Source: Chlorophyllum brunneum
Taxonomy: Eukaryota > Basidiomycota > Agaricomycetes > Agaricales > Agaricaceae
Assembly: GCA_963576785.1 (NCBI GenBank)
Contig: OY756140.1
Span: 1,178,001-1,242,000 of the forward strand
Direction: 5' to 3'
DNA: 64,000 bases
Each line of letters begins with the position of its first letter. The first letter of the stretch is position 1. The position numbers were made by a program, and so were the translations under genes. The notes under the pieces were generated by a model. That model saw only the letters and a program-made list of their open reading frames with translations. It was not told the origin of the DNA and made no database searches. Of the stretch, positions 34,807 to 46,447 are shown piece after piece.

Positions 34807-35361
34807 TTATGGCAGAGCTGCAACACATTCGATCTCAACAGCTGCCCTCAACGGCAACACAGCTACCTGAACGCATGTTCGTGCAGGCATCGATTGTGGA
34901 TCAAAGTACTCCAGGGATTAATACCCATCAGTCGAAGCCCACCCCCAGCAAACGCCGAGTGACTCACCTCTTTGTAAACTTCATTCATCGCTTGGAAGTC
35001 CTCAAAATTGGAGAGAAATACATTTACTTTGACGACTTTATCCAAAGCGGTTCCAGCCGCTTTGAGTACTTTCTCGATATTGTCCAATGCAGCACGCTAA
35101 CGACGCCCGTCATTTCAGTGGTGATAGTTGTGGGCTGGAGATAGCGCTTACTGTCTCGGCCTGCACTCCGCCATCGATCAGCTTCAAGTCTCGGTCGCAT
35201 CCTACATTTCCAGCTACGAAGACAAACCCCTTTGAAATGATCGCTTGTGCTGCAAAGGAATATAAGTGATTGCACGCTGCTATTGCATTTGATCGCATAC
35301 AGTACACAGGAAGTGGTGGATTTGCTTCGGGTGAAAAGACTTTCTGTTTGATAGCTGCCAT
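34807..35361 (-). CDS. RidA/YjgF-family protein, copy 1
   Basis: Reactive-intermediate deaminase family; hydrolyses the 2-aminoacrylate enamine/imine made by PLP enzymes. Exons are 35301-35361, 35152-35249, 34968-35096 and 34807-34908 (390 nt, 129 aa, the family's usual length). Protein landmarks are PLPVYSQAIISKGFVFVAGN, GGVQAETRAALDNIEKVLKA, KVNVFLSNFEDFQAMNEVY, PARTCVQVAVLPL and VEIECVAALP at the end. The Arg of PARTC and the terminal Glu needed for imine hydrolysis are present. Intron 1 (51 nt) has no stop in frame. It is a tandem paralogue of copy 2, 197 bp upstream. Confidence 0.93.
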
Positions 35362-35558
35362 ACTTAAAGGAAGTTCACAAAGGCCACGGGCCTCCGGCGA
35401 CGTTGATATATAACCCAAACTTCCTAAAAAAAACCCCCGTGACTTTCAATAGTGCGAAAGCGTGGAATCCATCGTGAGGAGCCTCAAAGTTGAGGTCCCC
35501 GAATATCCGGCCGTCTATTCTACCAGATCGCATTTATCCAGGGCCATGATAGGTAATC

Positions 35559-36146
35559 TCAATTGGGGAGAGCAGCAATACATTCGATCTCTACATTCGC
35601 GTTCATTGGCAGCCGTACTACGCCTACGCATGTGCGAGCAGGAGGGTTCTCACTTCCAAAAAACTGGATAAGAGACGACGTACAAGGTCAGTTCTTATCA
35701 CACAGCTGGAGACAGAGGGGCGCTTGCCTGGAAATAGATATCGTTCATAGACGCAAAGTCTCTGTCAAAGTTGGCCAGATAAATATTCACTTTGACGACA
35801 TTTCCAAGCTCCGTCCCCGATGCTTCCAAGACCTTGGTGATGTTTTCTATTGCCACACGCTGGATGCAGCGGTCACTGGCCACAGCCAGTAGTCAACCAG
35901 GGGGGACATGGCTTACAGTCTCTGCTTGAACACCACCTTCGACTACTTTAAAGTTCTTATCGCAGCCAATGTTGCCAGAAACGTATACAAAACCCCTGGA
36001 AATCACCGCCTGGGCTAGAGTATAAAGAATCAGGGGCTTGAGCCAAGACCCGCACCATGCGAAGGGGAGATGAACTTGCAGAGGACTGGTAAAGGAGGTG
36101 TGGCGTCTGGGACCGACACTGTCTTCCTCAATGTGGGATCAGCCAT
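35559..36146 (-). CDS. RidA/YjgF-family protein, copy 2
   Basis: Paralogue of copy 1. Exons are 36080-36146, 35917-36014, 35728-35859 and 35559-35663 (402 nt, 133 aa). Landmarks are PPLPVLSQAVISRGFVYVSG, GGVQAETRVAIENITKVLEA, KVNIYLANFDRDFASMNDIY, NPPARTCVGVVRLPM and NVEIECIAALPN. Catalytic Arg and Glu are conserved. Introns 1 and 3 both start with GC rather than GT (GCAAGT at 36079 and GCAAGC at 35727). The frame and the exact correspondence with the intron positions of copy 1 leave no better alternative. Residues 1-20 differ from copy 1, so the duplication is not recent. Confidence 0.92.
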
Positions 36147-36330
36147 GGCAGAGTGTGAGCGTCGGGAGGTGGGAATTTGGTTCCAATCTACTGTGATTCA
36201 TGTGACCCCTAGGAAGACACGACAAATGCGGTGAACTACCAATGAGATGCTATGGACTCCTTCGAGGAAAAATGATTTGACCATGGCGGTCACATACTAC
36301 ACCACAACAATATACAGCCAACAGGCCAAC

Positions 36331-38839
36331 CTACAAATTTAACCTTCTTCGGTATTTGATGAATCCGACGAGGTTCTCTCGGACCTCATCTGCCCGCATT
36401 CTCAACTCCCTACCTCCTTCCGTCCGCCGGTCAATATTTCGTATAGCTTTCCCCACACCTTCCACGCTAGACGTAAGACGATCAAGGTATTGGCCCTGAC
36501 GGAAGTTGGCGTCGTAGGGCATATTCTCATCAGAATATATGTCGATGAGAGCGGAAACGGCTTGAACGAGAGGTTCAGTTTCTACTGGGGCAAGCGTCGA
36601 CCCGGACGGTAAAAGAGAGATAAGGTAGTCTGAGATCACCTATTCAACGTGATTAGAGCTGTAAACATTGAGTGTGGCATTATCCGCTTACTCGAGTAGC
36701 CGCTATTGACTTCGGATACTGAGCAAGGCATTCTAGGGTACCGATGCACTGTGTCTGGACCTTGGGATCCGGTGAAGAGTCACAAAACTGAATAAGCAGA
36801 GATATCTGTTCTCCATTTGGCTCCTAAGCTTTTATCAGACGCGCGACTGGAGTTGAAGCTTCAAAGCTTACCAGGGAGCCCTTCCAGACATTGCCGACAC
36901 CCCAAAGCACCCCTACAGCCTTCTCCCACATCTCCTGCCTTCGTTCTTGTCCCAAGCCGGTCTGCGTACCGACGGCAGCCAAGGCAGACCAAATATCGTT
37001 CCAGATCTTCCTACCACTGGTCACATCCGCAGCTACCTCTGGTTTCCGTGAGGAAGCGAGTGACAAAAAGACGTTGTTGAGGCACTCCAGTGCACTTAAA
37101 TGAATAGCACTGAGAGCACTAGTGGTAGGCGGGTGTGGCGATGGAGTAGCCAGTGGGGGAAAGGATAGAGCCGAAGGTTGCACAAGGGCGAGGAGTGGGT
37201 TGACCAAAGCCGTTATGAAGGCTGGTACGATGGGCTGATCAGCGGCCATACCATCGACCTCAGTATCCATCCCAGCCTCGTCCTGTTCTGCTTGAGTGTC
37301 AGATACGGAGCACACTTTCCTGTTTGTGGTTGCGGGGACTCACCTAAGTCTAAATCTTCATCCTCATCTTCGCCCTCTTCCTCCATCAACCCAAATTCGG
37401 GATCAGGCAGCGTCGCGCATGCGCCAGTCAAAATCTCTAACGCTAGTTGCACGGTCCTCAGCCGCGTTTCAATCTTATCCAACTCAATATGAGCAGGAGG
37501 TTTGTGGTCAGACTTCGGCGCGTGCTTGAGTGACAATTTCTCGATCTGAGGTTCATCGGCTTGGGTAGTGATCAGTTCTTGTGCGGTGTTGGAGATTTCG
37601 GGTATTGAGATGGATGCGATGGTGGGCTGGAGGAGGGGAAGAATGATGTCCTTGTCGAGGTCGAGGGGAGAAACGATGGCGGGTGGAGGAAGAGGGCAGA
37701 CGTTGCGGAGGATACCTGGAGTAGGGCGATAGTTGAGTTCCGATAGTCAGTGTACGAAAGCAAGCCTGGACTACCTGCAGCAAGAACACCGAGTGTTACC
37801 AGCCGGGGATCGTTTTTGTTGGCCTCAACGTTAACAATGTTTTCTGGCCGTGCGATTGACAATAAGCAGGACAGGTAACTTGGGTTGGCCCGAACGTCCG
37901 TAATGGCCGGAGGATTATCATCTGTTAGCACATAAAGGCATTGCGCTATAGTTGCCAGTCAATGACAATTCTCGCCGCCAAGTAAGCGGGAACGCAGACC
38001 TGCAGAGACAACAGGTCCCAAGGGGAGTTTATCCCGGGAAGCCAGGAAGGACATCAAGAACGGCGTTAGATGAATCTCGTTGATGGCATTTAGAGCCTTA
38101 TTCGACGTTTCTCTATGAATGTTAAATTAGAAGTATGCATCGCTCGGAGGACACTCACGAGAGGCACCATAACACCGTAATCACATTATCGGCGAATTCA
38201 TAGACCAATTTTTGCGCATTTTCAGGTGCTGATTTCGAGTTGGAAAGGTACTCAACAAGCACAGATGAGATCTATGATATCTTGAGGCATCGCACATATA
38301 AAGCTTGATTACTCAACGTACTTTTGGCACATATGTCTTCAACGGTGTGAGGATGTTTTTATTGTACATTTCGGCACAAATTTCGTAGCCGCCATCAATG
38401 CATAAATTCCTGTCATCCCAGTCATGTCCACTGACATGCCAACAAGGATTCTTCGACGTACCGCAGAGCACCAGCAGCCTCAACCACAACCTCCTCCTCA
38501 CTGTCCGTCAGTCTGGTAAGCAACGCCCCGACGACATTCTTCCCTTGCAACAATCTCCTCGTCGACGGGTCATTTTGGATTAAATTCGAAACGGCAACGC
38601 AAGCCCACTTCCTGTCCGTCGCGTCCGTACTCTCCATCTACAAGTCCAAAAAGAGGTTTGAGGTCCAACTCCCGTCTACTTACAAGAAGGGAATTCCAGA
38701 CCTTTTGGAGAATAGGCAGGACTGCTGCATTTTTCGAGGATGATTGTGCAGCTGATGCGAGTCCCTTTGGTAGATGTGAATCGGGGACACGCATCGGGTT
38801 ATGTCTTCGCATGGACTTTTTTTTCTGAGACTTGCCCAT
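36331..38839 (-). CDS. SYO1: Syo1/HEATR3-like importin adaptor for 5S RNP proteins
   Basis: Symportin carries ribosomal proteins L5 and L11 together into the nucleus. The N-terminus MGKSQKKKSMRRHNPMRVPD matches the conserved basic start of the family. ARM/HEAT-repeat segments follow: TDRKWACVAVSNLIQNDPST, LLTRLTDSEEEVVVEAAGAL, NLCIDGGYEICAEMYNKNIL and LVEYLSNSKSAPENAQKLVY. The acidic loop DEDEDLDLGE in the middle (about 37345-37380) is the expected L11-binding acidic insert. The end near 36331 is FIKYRRRLNL. Several short introns. The assignment rests on the N-terminus and acidic loop more than on the repeats. Confidence 0.85.
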
Positions 38840-39418
38840 GATCGGACAGGGAAGTTCTGTTGCAATTAGACTATCAGTTACCTCAAATTTTGAGATGAAG
38901 GTGACCGAAAGTCACGTGAAAACAAACTCGTTTGGGTGACCCCGAATAGCTCAGAGAGAACAAGGGTCAATTGTAGGATGTCGCGGCAAATAATGACCAC
39001 GAGCATGCCCCGAGATAACCAACCCAACGGGCAAGGTCTTTACATGCACGCCGGATTGGTATGCACATGACACGAGCCACTCTAAATCCAAGCACTGGCA
39101 CCCACGAGCATCGGAGGTTCCTCCATTCGCGGTTATTGAGTCATGTCAACCCCTGAGACACATTCGGGAACGCCCCATCTCGCACAGCTAGCAGAATGCC
39201 AGCGTCTCTGACCTATGCCTCTTGGCAAGTGGATGGTCGATGCCTGATGATCAATGGTGAAGAGCCCTAAAAATTCTACTTGTTGTGTATACAGCACCAA
39301 AAGGTTCCCAGAGGCTTGCAGTCAGCTACAATGCAATGTGTCAAAAGAATAAATGAAAAAAATACAACTATGGATAATACGGCGGCAGGAGGAAAGGTGT
39401 CCAAGAAGCGAAATCGAA
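38840..39418. other. Intergenic region upstream of SYO1
   Basis: 579 bp with the promoter side of the Syo1 gene and the 3' flank of the membrane-protein gene. No gene, repeat or clear motif is seen. Confidence 0.45.
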
Positions 39419-41239
39419 TTATGGTTGATAGCCGGGTAAAGTGCCCTCGCTGAGAGGCCTCGATATAGCGGTTGATGGGTGCTCCGCGTTTCTTTCACTG
39501 TTAACCTCAAGAGGATCTGGTGAAGTATCATCTTCTGCAGCTGGCTCGAATTGCGGCGCATTGGGATACGACTCAAGAAAATCTTCTGTTAGAGGCGGTG
39601 CCGAGGGTAGCATGACCATATCACCATGCACAGGTGCACCAGGCGCCTCGAAGGGCGGCGCAGAAGGTCCCATTTCAGGATCGATTGACTCTGAAAACTC
39701 TTCAAAGCTACATCGGTAGGCATAGAACGAGGGTTCGGCCATTTTGCCTTTTGTCGGGGGAGGAGGGAAGAGGGGTTGCTGTGTTGAGCCCGAGGTATCG
39801 GCTTCCGAGGATTCTGAGGCTCGTATGAAGTCTTCTAGCTGCTCGTCCTCCCATAGAGGAACTGAAACTTGATGTGATGACCCCGCATTATCTGGGATCT
39901 CCCAAGGAGGTCTTTCAGCGAGATCTGCCAGACGAGCGAGTAAAGCTTTGTCATCCGTAGCGACATGTGCGCCATGAACGGAAATTTGAGGTGTGTCGGA
40001 GCCCTGCACTGAAATGGAAGATTTCCCCTCGATGGGTGAGGTATTAAAGGACAAATGGGACGGGCGGGGGCTAGGAGGAACTAGGGAGCCAGAGTCAGCG
40101 TGTTCATCAGGCACCGAAAGGCCGCCAGAGGGGATAATGATCGGGTTAACAAGGGTGCCTTGTCGGTAAGCGGGAGGGGATGATGAGGTACCAGGAGAAG
40201 AGCTGAGGGTGACGGAGGGAGGGGTTTGGGCGTTATCGCTATTTTCTTGGGGCTGATTCGAGGAAGACGAAGATGTATCGAAGGAGGATTCGATGGATGA
40301 GCGATGAGAGACACTGCGTGAGACGGAGTGCGCCCGCGACATTACAGTCGATGCATCGCCATCATCAGGAGTCTCCGTGGGTACGGATGGATGGAGGGTG
40401 GTGGAGGATGAATCCAGAGCCTGTGAACGTGTGGTGGTAAATCGTCTGCCCCTGCGTTTTCGAGCGGTGTAGAGGGCATTTTGTTTCCACCTAGCAGTAG
40501 CCCTTGCCCATATCTTCTGCTTTCCTTTTGCCTCCTTCCTCGTATCGGCCTGGGACTGAGCATTTGGGGGGATTGCAGCGCTTAATCGACATGCCCTGCG
40601 CGTCTTCATCTCCAGGTCTCCATCTTTGTGTCTGCGCCGCACAGTCCTCCGCCAGAATAGACAGCCAATGATGAAAAAACAAATGAAAAGAGCGAGAACA
40701 AGGGAGAGGGCGAGAATGAGGGTTGTCCGACTTTCATCATGCCCGGGGACGGGAAACCATCCTGCAGGTAGGGTATCGTGCAGCTTGATACTTTGTGTTG
40801 TATTCGAGGAAGGGTCTGGGTTAGTGCTAACTTCGTCTGCGCTGATGGCGTTGGTAGGTTGTTGGCAGCTCAGCTACGACGGTCATGAGACAACGACGGG
40901 GTGACGTGGGGGGACGCTTACCACTGAACACACGGTCGATCCGTAAAGCGTGTAGGTTTCGACTCGTCTCCACACGCCGTCTTGGCCAGGTTCGAATTTG
41001 AAGGGCAATGCGCGATCGGGTGCGAAGCGGCGTGACTTGGGACGATGAACGGCAGGGGGTGGTGGGGACACCGATCTTCTGTGTCGGACGGTGGGGGACG
41101 GGTGGGTGTCAACGGACGGACAGAGGAAAGCAGGGGGGGTTGGGTTGGCGGCGGCGAGTGGAGAGGAGGCAAGAATGGCAGCGAGGAGGGAGAGGACTGC
41201 GGGGGAGGGTGGGGTGCGGGAACGAGCAGGCTTGGCCAT
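39419..41239 (-). CDS. Uncharacterised type I single-pass membrane protein
   Basis: No family recognised. A cleavable signal peptide (SPAVLSLLAAILASSPLAAA) precedes a short lumenal domain with two cysteines and an Asn glycosylation site (SSNTTQ). One transmembrane helix follows (TTLILALSLVLALFICFFII), then a basic stop-transfer WRRTVRRRHKDGD. The cytosolic tail is about 400 residues, Ser/Pro/Thr-rich and acidic at its end, with repeated PSAPP and APPFEAPG stretches. There is one intron just after VCSV (near 40880-40925). The layout resembles fungal surface sensors of the Wsc type, but the Cys-rich WSC domain is missing. Confidence 0.7.
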
Positions 41240-41358
41240 TATGCAAGGAGGGGACTGGGGTTGTGCCAAGACCCAGTCTGGCGGCGGGAATGCGGGTTGT
41301 GGGAGGCGAGTGCAAGCACAGACCGACATCTGATGACAAATTACTCTATTGCCTAATT

Positions 41359-44300
41359 CTACCCAGCCACCCACTGGCTCTTGCGCCGCTCCTCCTCCCG
41401 CACCCGCGCACGCTCCCGCAGCACCTCCTCTTCCTTCTCCACCCCCCGCCACACCACCTCCTCCCCTCCTCCCTCGTACACCAGCTTGTATGTCCGCACA
41501 TCAACCCGGATCTTCATCGCGCTTTCCCTATTCGGGGCTGTCGTTCCCGCTGCCACTCGTGCGCATCTAAAATTAGTCCAATTTCCGTCGTCAGTCACCT
41601 GATCCTCTCCTAATCGCACGGAAGCGACACCCACCTCCGCAAAAACACCACACTCCTCCCCCCCCTGGCTGGCGGTACCCATTCCGTGGGTGTCTTCATC
41701 ACAAATGTGTTTACATAGTCTCGCCATCGGTCTCTCCCCGACGCCCTGTTCTCTGTGCTGGGGTCATCCACTCCCAAAAGAGAAATCCGCATGCTCTTCG
41801 TTTCACGCGCCTATTGGAGTTTGGTCATGCGTCAACGCCCAACACTCAGACTAAATTAGCCCCCCAGGAAATATCAACTCACCCATTGCAGTTTGTACAG
41901 ATTGTCATCTTGCCCTACATGTCGTTCCGCCTCTCGCCGGTACCTTACAATGTCCTGTCTAGTAACCGTGTCCGATGCCTGGGCCGCCTGTAACAGCAAC
42001 CACAGCTCCCGACATTTACTGTCTGACCAAATCGTCTGCACCTGGTAACCGTTCCGCCCCATCCGTCAGCCATATTTTCATATCACAACACTAGCCCTGA
42101 CCTGTTTCACAAGTGCTGTTATTAGTTTATCTAATGTAAACAGCAGATAAGCCTAAAAATACCCAGAACACGCTATATTCAGCATCCAGAATGGATTCAA
42201 TTATTTTTGAAACCCACCTTGTTTCCGAAGAACCATCTCATGTGTTCTTCAAACGTCGCCTGGTCCAGCTCATTGTCAAACAATTTATCACAGGCGTGGA
42301 CAAGATACATGTACACCACATTTGCGTTTTCTGCGGTGCCACGTTCCCCCAATATTTCCGTTGTCTGTGCAAGCACCGCTGCCGGTCCGTTAGGGTCATC
42401 CAACCCCAATTCTACCGCCACACGATTTGCAAGCAGTGTGGCATGCTTCTGCTCCGCAAGTTCTGCACCAATCTCCTTGCACATCAACAGTCTGGAATAG
42501 AGCAACTAAGGGTCAAATTGGACAGAATTAGTTCACCACATGGATAACAACAGAACAACAATAAACCACACACCTGCAATAGTCGCACCAAAGTATAGAA
42601 CGTCGTATTAGTAAAAAACGGTCGTTCTGATACACCACCACCACCATTTGCACTTTCTGCCGCGGCTTTCGTCTCTTCGATCCAGATATCATAGATCTCA
42701 CTCTCACGACCAACACGGGAGGGTGCCGGCGAACGATCCAGAGCAGGGGACACTGCACGGGACCCCATCGCAGACCCTGACACCTTCCGATTCGCTTTTT
42801 CCCGTTCCCTCTCCTTCTCCCTTTCCTTCTCCCTCGCCATTCTCAGCAGCTTCCGCCGCAAATCATTCGCAGGCACCCCACTGGTATGCATCGAACTCGA
42901 GTGCATACTCCCAGCAGATCGTCGGCCGCTCCGTGCTTCTGAGAAACCGCTGACATCATGCACTCCATCGTCCTCGTTTCCACCTTCCAGGGGTCCCCAC
43001 GCGGTATTGAACTCTGACGCCGGATACATGCATAGCAGGGGAACAAACACCCTTAGGAACTTCTCGACGCTGCGCCGTTCCTGAGGGCTATAGTGAGCTT
43101 GAGAGTGATCCAGGAAAGAATAGATCATCTTGAGCGAGTCCATCATTACACCCATATCGTGGAAAGAATACTCCAGTTGATGTCCAACGAACCCATGGGC
43201 AAACGCCCTTTTGCCCTCTCGCTCCCATGAAGCTAATTGCTGCGCTTTGATAGAATCAATATCTCCTACGAAATATTTAGCCGTAATGTTCTTCTTGTCG
43301 TTCTGCTTGAATGTGATTCCTTGGTGGTCGAGTGACTTGTAAAAATTCTTCGAATCTACTTCCCTCCACGTGCGTGCAAACTCACGTTGCAATCTCCTCC
43401 ACTCTTCATCCTTCGCTTTTAACCGAGTGAGAATAACGGGCACAGCAACTGCGGGACACTCTTGCAAGTTTTGCCATAATTCGTTAACGTTTTCCTTCCC
43501 GTATATCTTCTTGATCGTCCTCTGGTAGATGGCTTTGCATGTTCCACCAAGATCTGCTTTGAGCTTGAAGTTCACGCGTTCTTCATTGTTCATCTCCTCT
43601 ATCCGGTTATAGATAGGCTCTAGCACCGCGATCGTTCTTGCGAGTCCCTCGATGAGGACGTGATACTCGTGCCTCTCTTCTTCACTCTTGTGGAGGGCCT
43701 CTTCGAACGAGTTCTTTTTGTGAGTCATGAATCCCGCTTCTTCTGAGGCCCAAGTGGGATGGGAGACCCATTCATCGTTCAGGACTGAACGGCAAAGCTG
43801 GTCACGGCCAGAACACGCAAGGCGGACCTCCTACAGGAAATTAATTAGCACCTATTTCCGGGAATCCGACACCATTACAAACGCACGCTATCAGGCAACC
43901 TCCTATAACTCGGCCCTTCGCCATCATCTGCAGGTAATGCAAGCAAAGCCTCTGGGGGACCGGTCCGAATACTCCCGGGGGGTCCATTCTCGATATTCTC
44001 TGCCTTGTCATCCCAACCCACAAGGTCCTTAAACTCCGCCATGAGGTCACCATCCCCTAAAAACACCTTTGTTCGCTCTATGAGGGTCTTGAGATCAATG
44101 ATTTCCTTGGAGAACAAGCTCAAAAGCTTCAAGAACTCCTCGTAGACTTCACGATTCTCGAGGGATTTTTTTGCTCGATCGAAGAATAGGAGTTTGTCAG
44201 CTGAAGTCGTTCCGCCGGGACTACGAACCTGAGCGGATGGCGGAAGAGGGGGGTGCAGAGACATTGAATTTGGCTGAGAGCCAGAGTGATAGGTGTGAGC

Positions 44301-45947
44301 AGGAGGAAGTTGAGGAGACTGAGGCCCTAAATAGGGAGAATAGGATGGTGACCCTGTGTCGGCGGGGTGGTGATGCGTTTTGGCCTTCTTCGCCTATAAG
44401 AAACATTATTGATACTTCAAAACAGACGATCTTATAGAGAAAAATACTCACTCTCGAAGGCACAGACCTTACTTGTGGGACCGGTGTTGGCTCCTTTTCC
44501 ATACCACGTTTTTTACGCTTCGACGCCTGTGGTTTTTTCGCGGATGACACGGCAGGGCTCGACGCGGTGTTATCGGGAGGGATCCAAGGAGAGGTAGCAC
44601 CACCGCTCGGTTGAGGCAAAATGACAATCCCATTCTGCGGACCCGCCACTTCTCCAAGGAAAACTTTAAACTCAGCCAACAAATCGGGTGCATCCTTGAA
44701 CAGGTGCTGAACTTGAAGATATACTTGAGCTTGTAGAGCAGCCGTCCTGTGATAGTCGCCATGAGACTAATTAACGCGACGTCGAGAAAAACCAAACGCA
44801 CGCAGCCTCCTTTTTATATGTCTGCAAAATATCCAAAAACTGTTTATACGTATCTTGATCATCATTATATCGCGCTTTGATTTTGTTGAGGTACTGTATA
44901 GCGTGGTTAAATTGGCCATTGCCATCTTTATCCACCTGCGCGGAAGTAGAATTCGCCGGAGGCGGCACTTGACGTCCATGCAAATTGCCAAGGAATGACG
45001 CAGCCGCTGTCACCTGCGTGCTCTGCTGTGAAGGTTGGCTAGAAGATTGTTGTCCTGGAGGAAATGTACCAGATGGTGCATTAGGGTCAAATGATACTTG
45101 ACCGTGAGGGGTCATGTGGTATGCCGCCGGGGTATGCGAGCGGGATATCGTGCCTCCAGGTATATTAGCTATGGGTGCGGGTGGAGGTGCGGCTGTAGGG
45201 TAGAGGAGAGGATTACCGTGACCAGAGGGTGGTAATCCTTGGAGATCTCGTGGGGGCCGGGGCGGAATGACGATGCCGTTTGTGGTCTGGGTCGTCGTGC
45301 CTTGTGGTGTTGTTACAGTGATGGTGTTGGGGTCGGAGGGATCGACGGAGACCTCAATGCGGTAGCCAACGGGTAGGAAAGTATTGAAACCTTGGATGAG
45401 GTACGGGTTTCCATTGAAGAGTTTTGAGACGCGGTTGATGACGCCTGGAGTATCGATGCTGGATAACAAGGACGCGGAAGAGAAAATACTGAATGAAGAA
45501 TGACGAACAAAGAGACCGGACAGCTCACTTTTGGCTCTTGAAATCCTTCATTATATCGAGAAACTGATTATAGACCTCCGGCCTCTCTGCGAACTGAACC
45601 TTCACGGCGTCGAGGTAGCTGAGTGCGTCTGTGACATTGAGGGGTCGACCCATCTCCTGGGCAAGGGTTGACTCTGGAGGCTGTGGAAGTGGTGTTCCGG
45701 CCTTGGAAGTATGGGACCTCATGTCTAGAACGAGAGCGGGATCGAGAGGAAGAGTAGAAAGGGGCTGGGGAAGGGGAAAAGGCAGAGGAGTAGGGGTCGG
45801 GTGGAAGAGAGGAAGTGAAGCGCCGTCGTGTATTCCCAAGGCCAAAATAGATCTGTTCTCCGAGCTTGATGTGTTCTCAAGAGCAGCTTCCGCCGTTGGC
45901 CCAGCCCCGGGCAGTGCTTCGGAACTCATCGCAGGTCGCTCTGCCAT
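41359..45947 (-). CDS. SIN3: Sin3 transcriptional corepressor
   Basis: Scaffold of the Rpd3/HDAC corepressor complex. Three paired amphipathic helix domains are visible in order: PAH1 ([20 protein letters not shown], then [20 protein letters not shown]), PAH2 ([20 protein letters not shown], then [17 protein letters not shown]) and PAH3 ([20 protein letters not shown]). The HDAC-interacting region follows ([60 protein letters not shown]), then the C-terminal Sin3 domain ending KSQWVAG. Gly/Ser/Pro-rich linkers and a charged helix near 42790-42850 lie between. The start at 45947 is the first ATG in frame; the frame stays open to 46022, so an upstream exon cannot be excluded. Confidence 0.94.
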
Positions 45948-46022
45948 GCTCGTCGCGGCTGTCGTCGTTGGTGGTGAATTTCGAATTTCAGTCACCGGTC
46001 CGCTCTCTCCAGATTTAAACAC

Positions 46023-46447
46023 CGTGAGAACATATCAAAGATAAGATAAGATTGCAACATTCTACCCCCATCTCACATTAAGTGGTTGAGAGTCAGAAGT
46101 CGACTAGAGGCCAATGGTTGCAACAGTGTACGCAGCAGCACCTCGTTTTGGCAAGTAGACGCCATGGTTCTCGAAATTCGGATATCCCTAGATTGATTGA
46201 AAGACAGACCTAGCTTCCCGGAAACCCGCCCAGTAACACGCAAGCCCCGGATTGTCAAAAATCAAATGAATTAACAACTATACATGTACAGGGGGCTCTA
46301 TACCATAGCATGCTGACGGAACGGAACATTTACTACCTCAATTCCCCGTGGTACTGGGAACTGGGTAATCAAATTCTGACACAAATGCCCCGGGGGGATC
46401 TAACTCTGGAAACTTAGCACTGGTGGACATGCTTTGAGGTCTCAAGC
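46023..46447. other. Intergenic region upstream of SIN3
   Basis: 425 bp; probable Sin3 promoter and leader plus the 3' flank of the next gene. No coding signal is recognised. Confidence 0.45.

Noticed and set aside
41008..41613. 201-residue plus-strand open frame
   Set aside because: It lies antisense to coding exons of the membrane protein and of Sin3 and reflects their Ser/Pro/Arg-rich codon composition; it has no family features.
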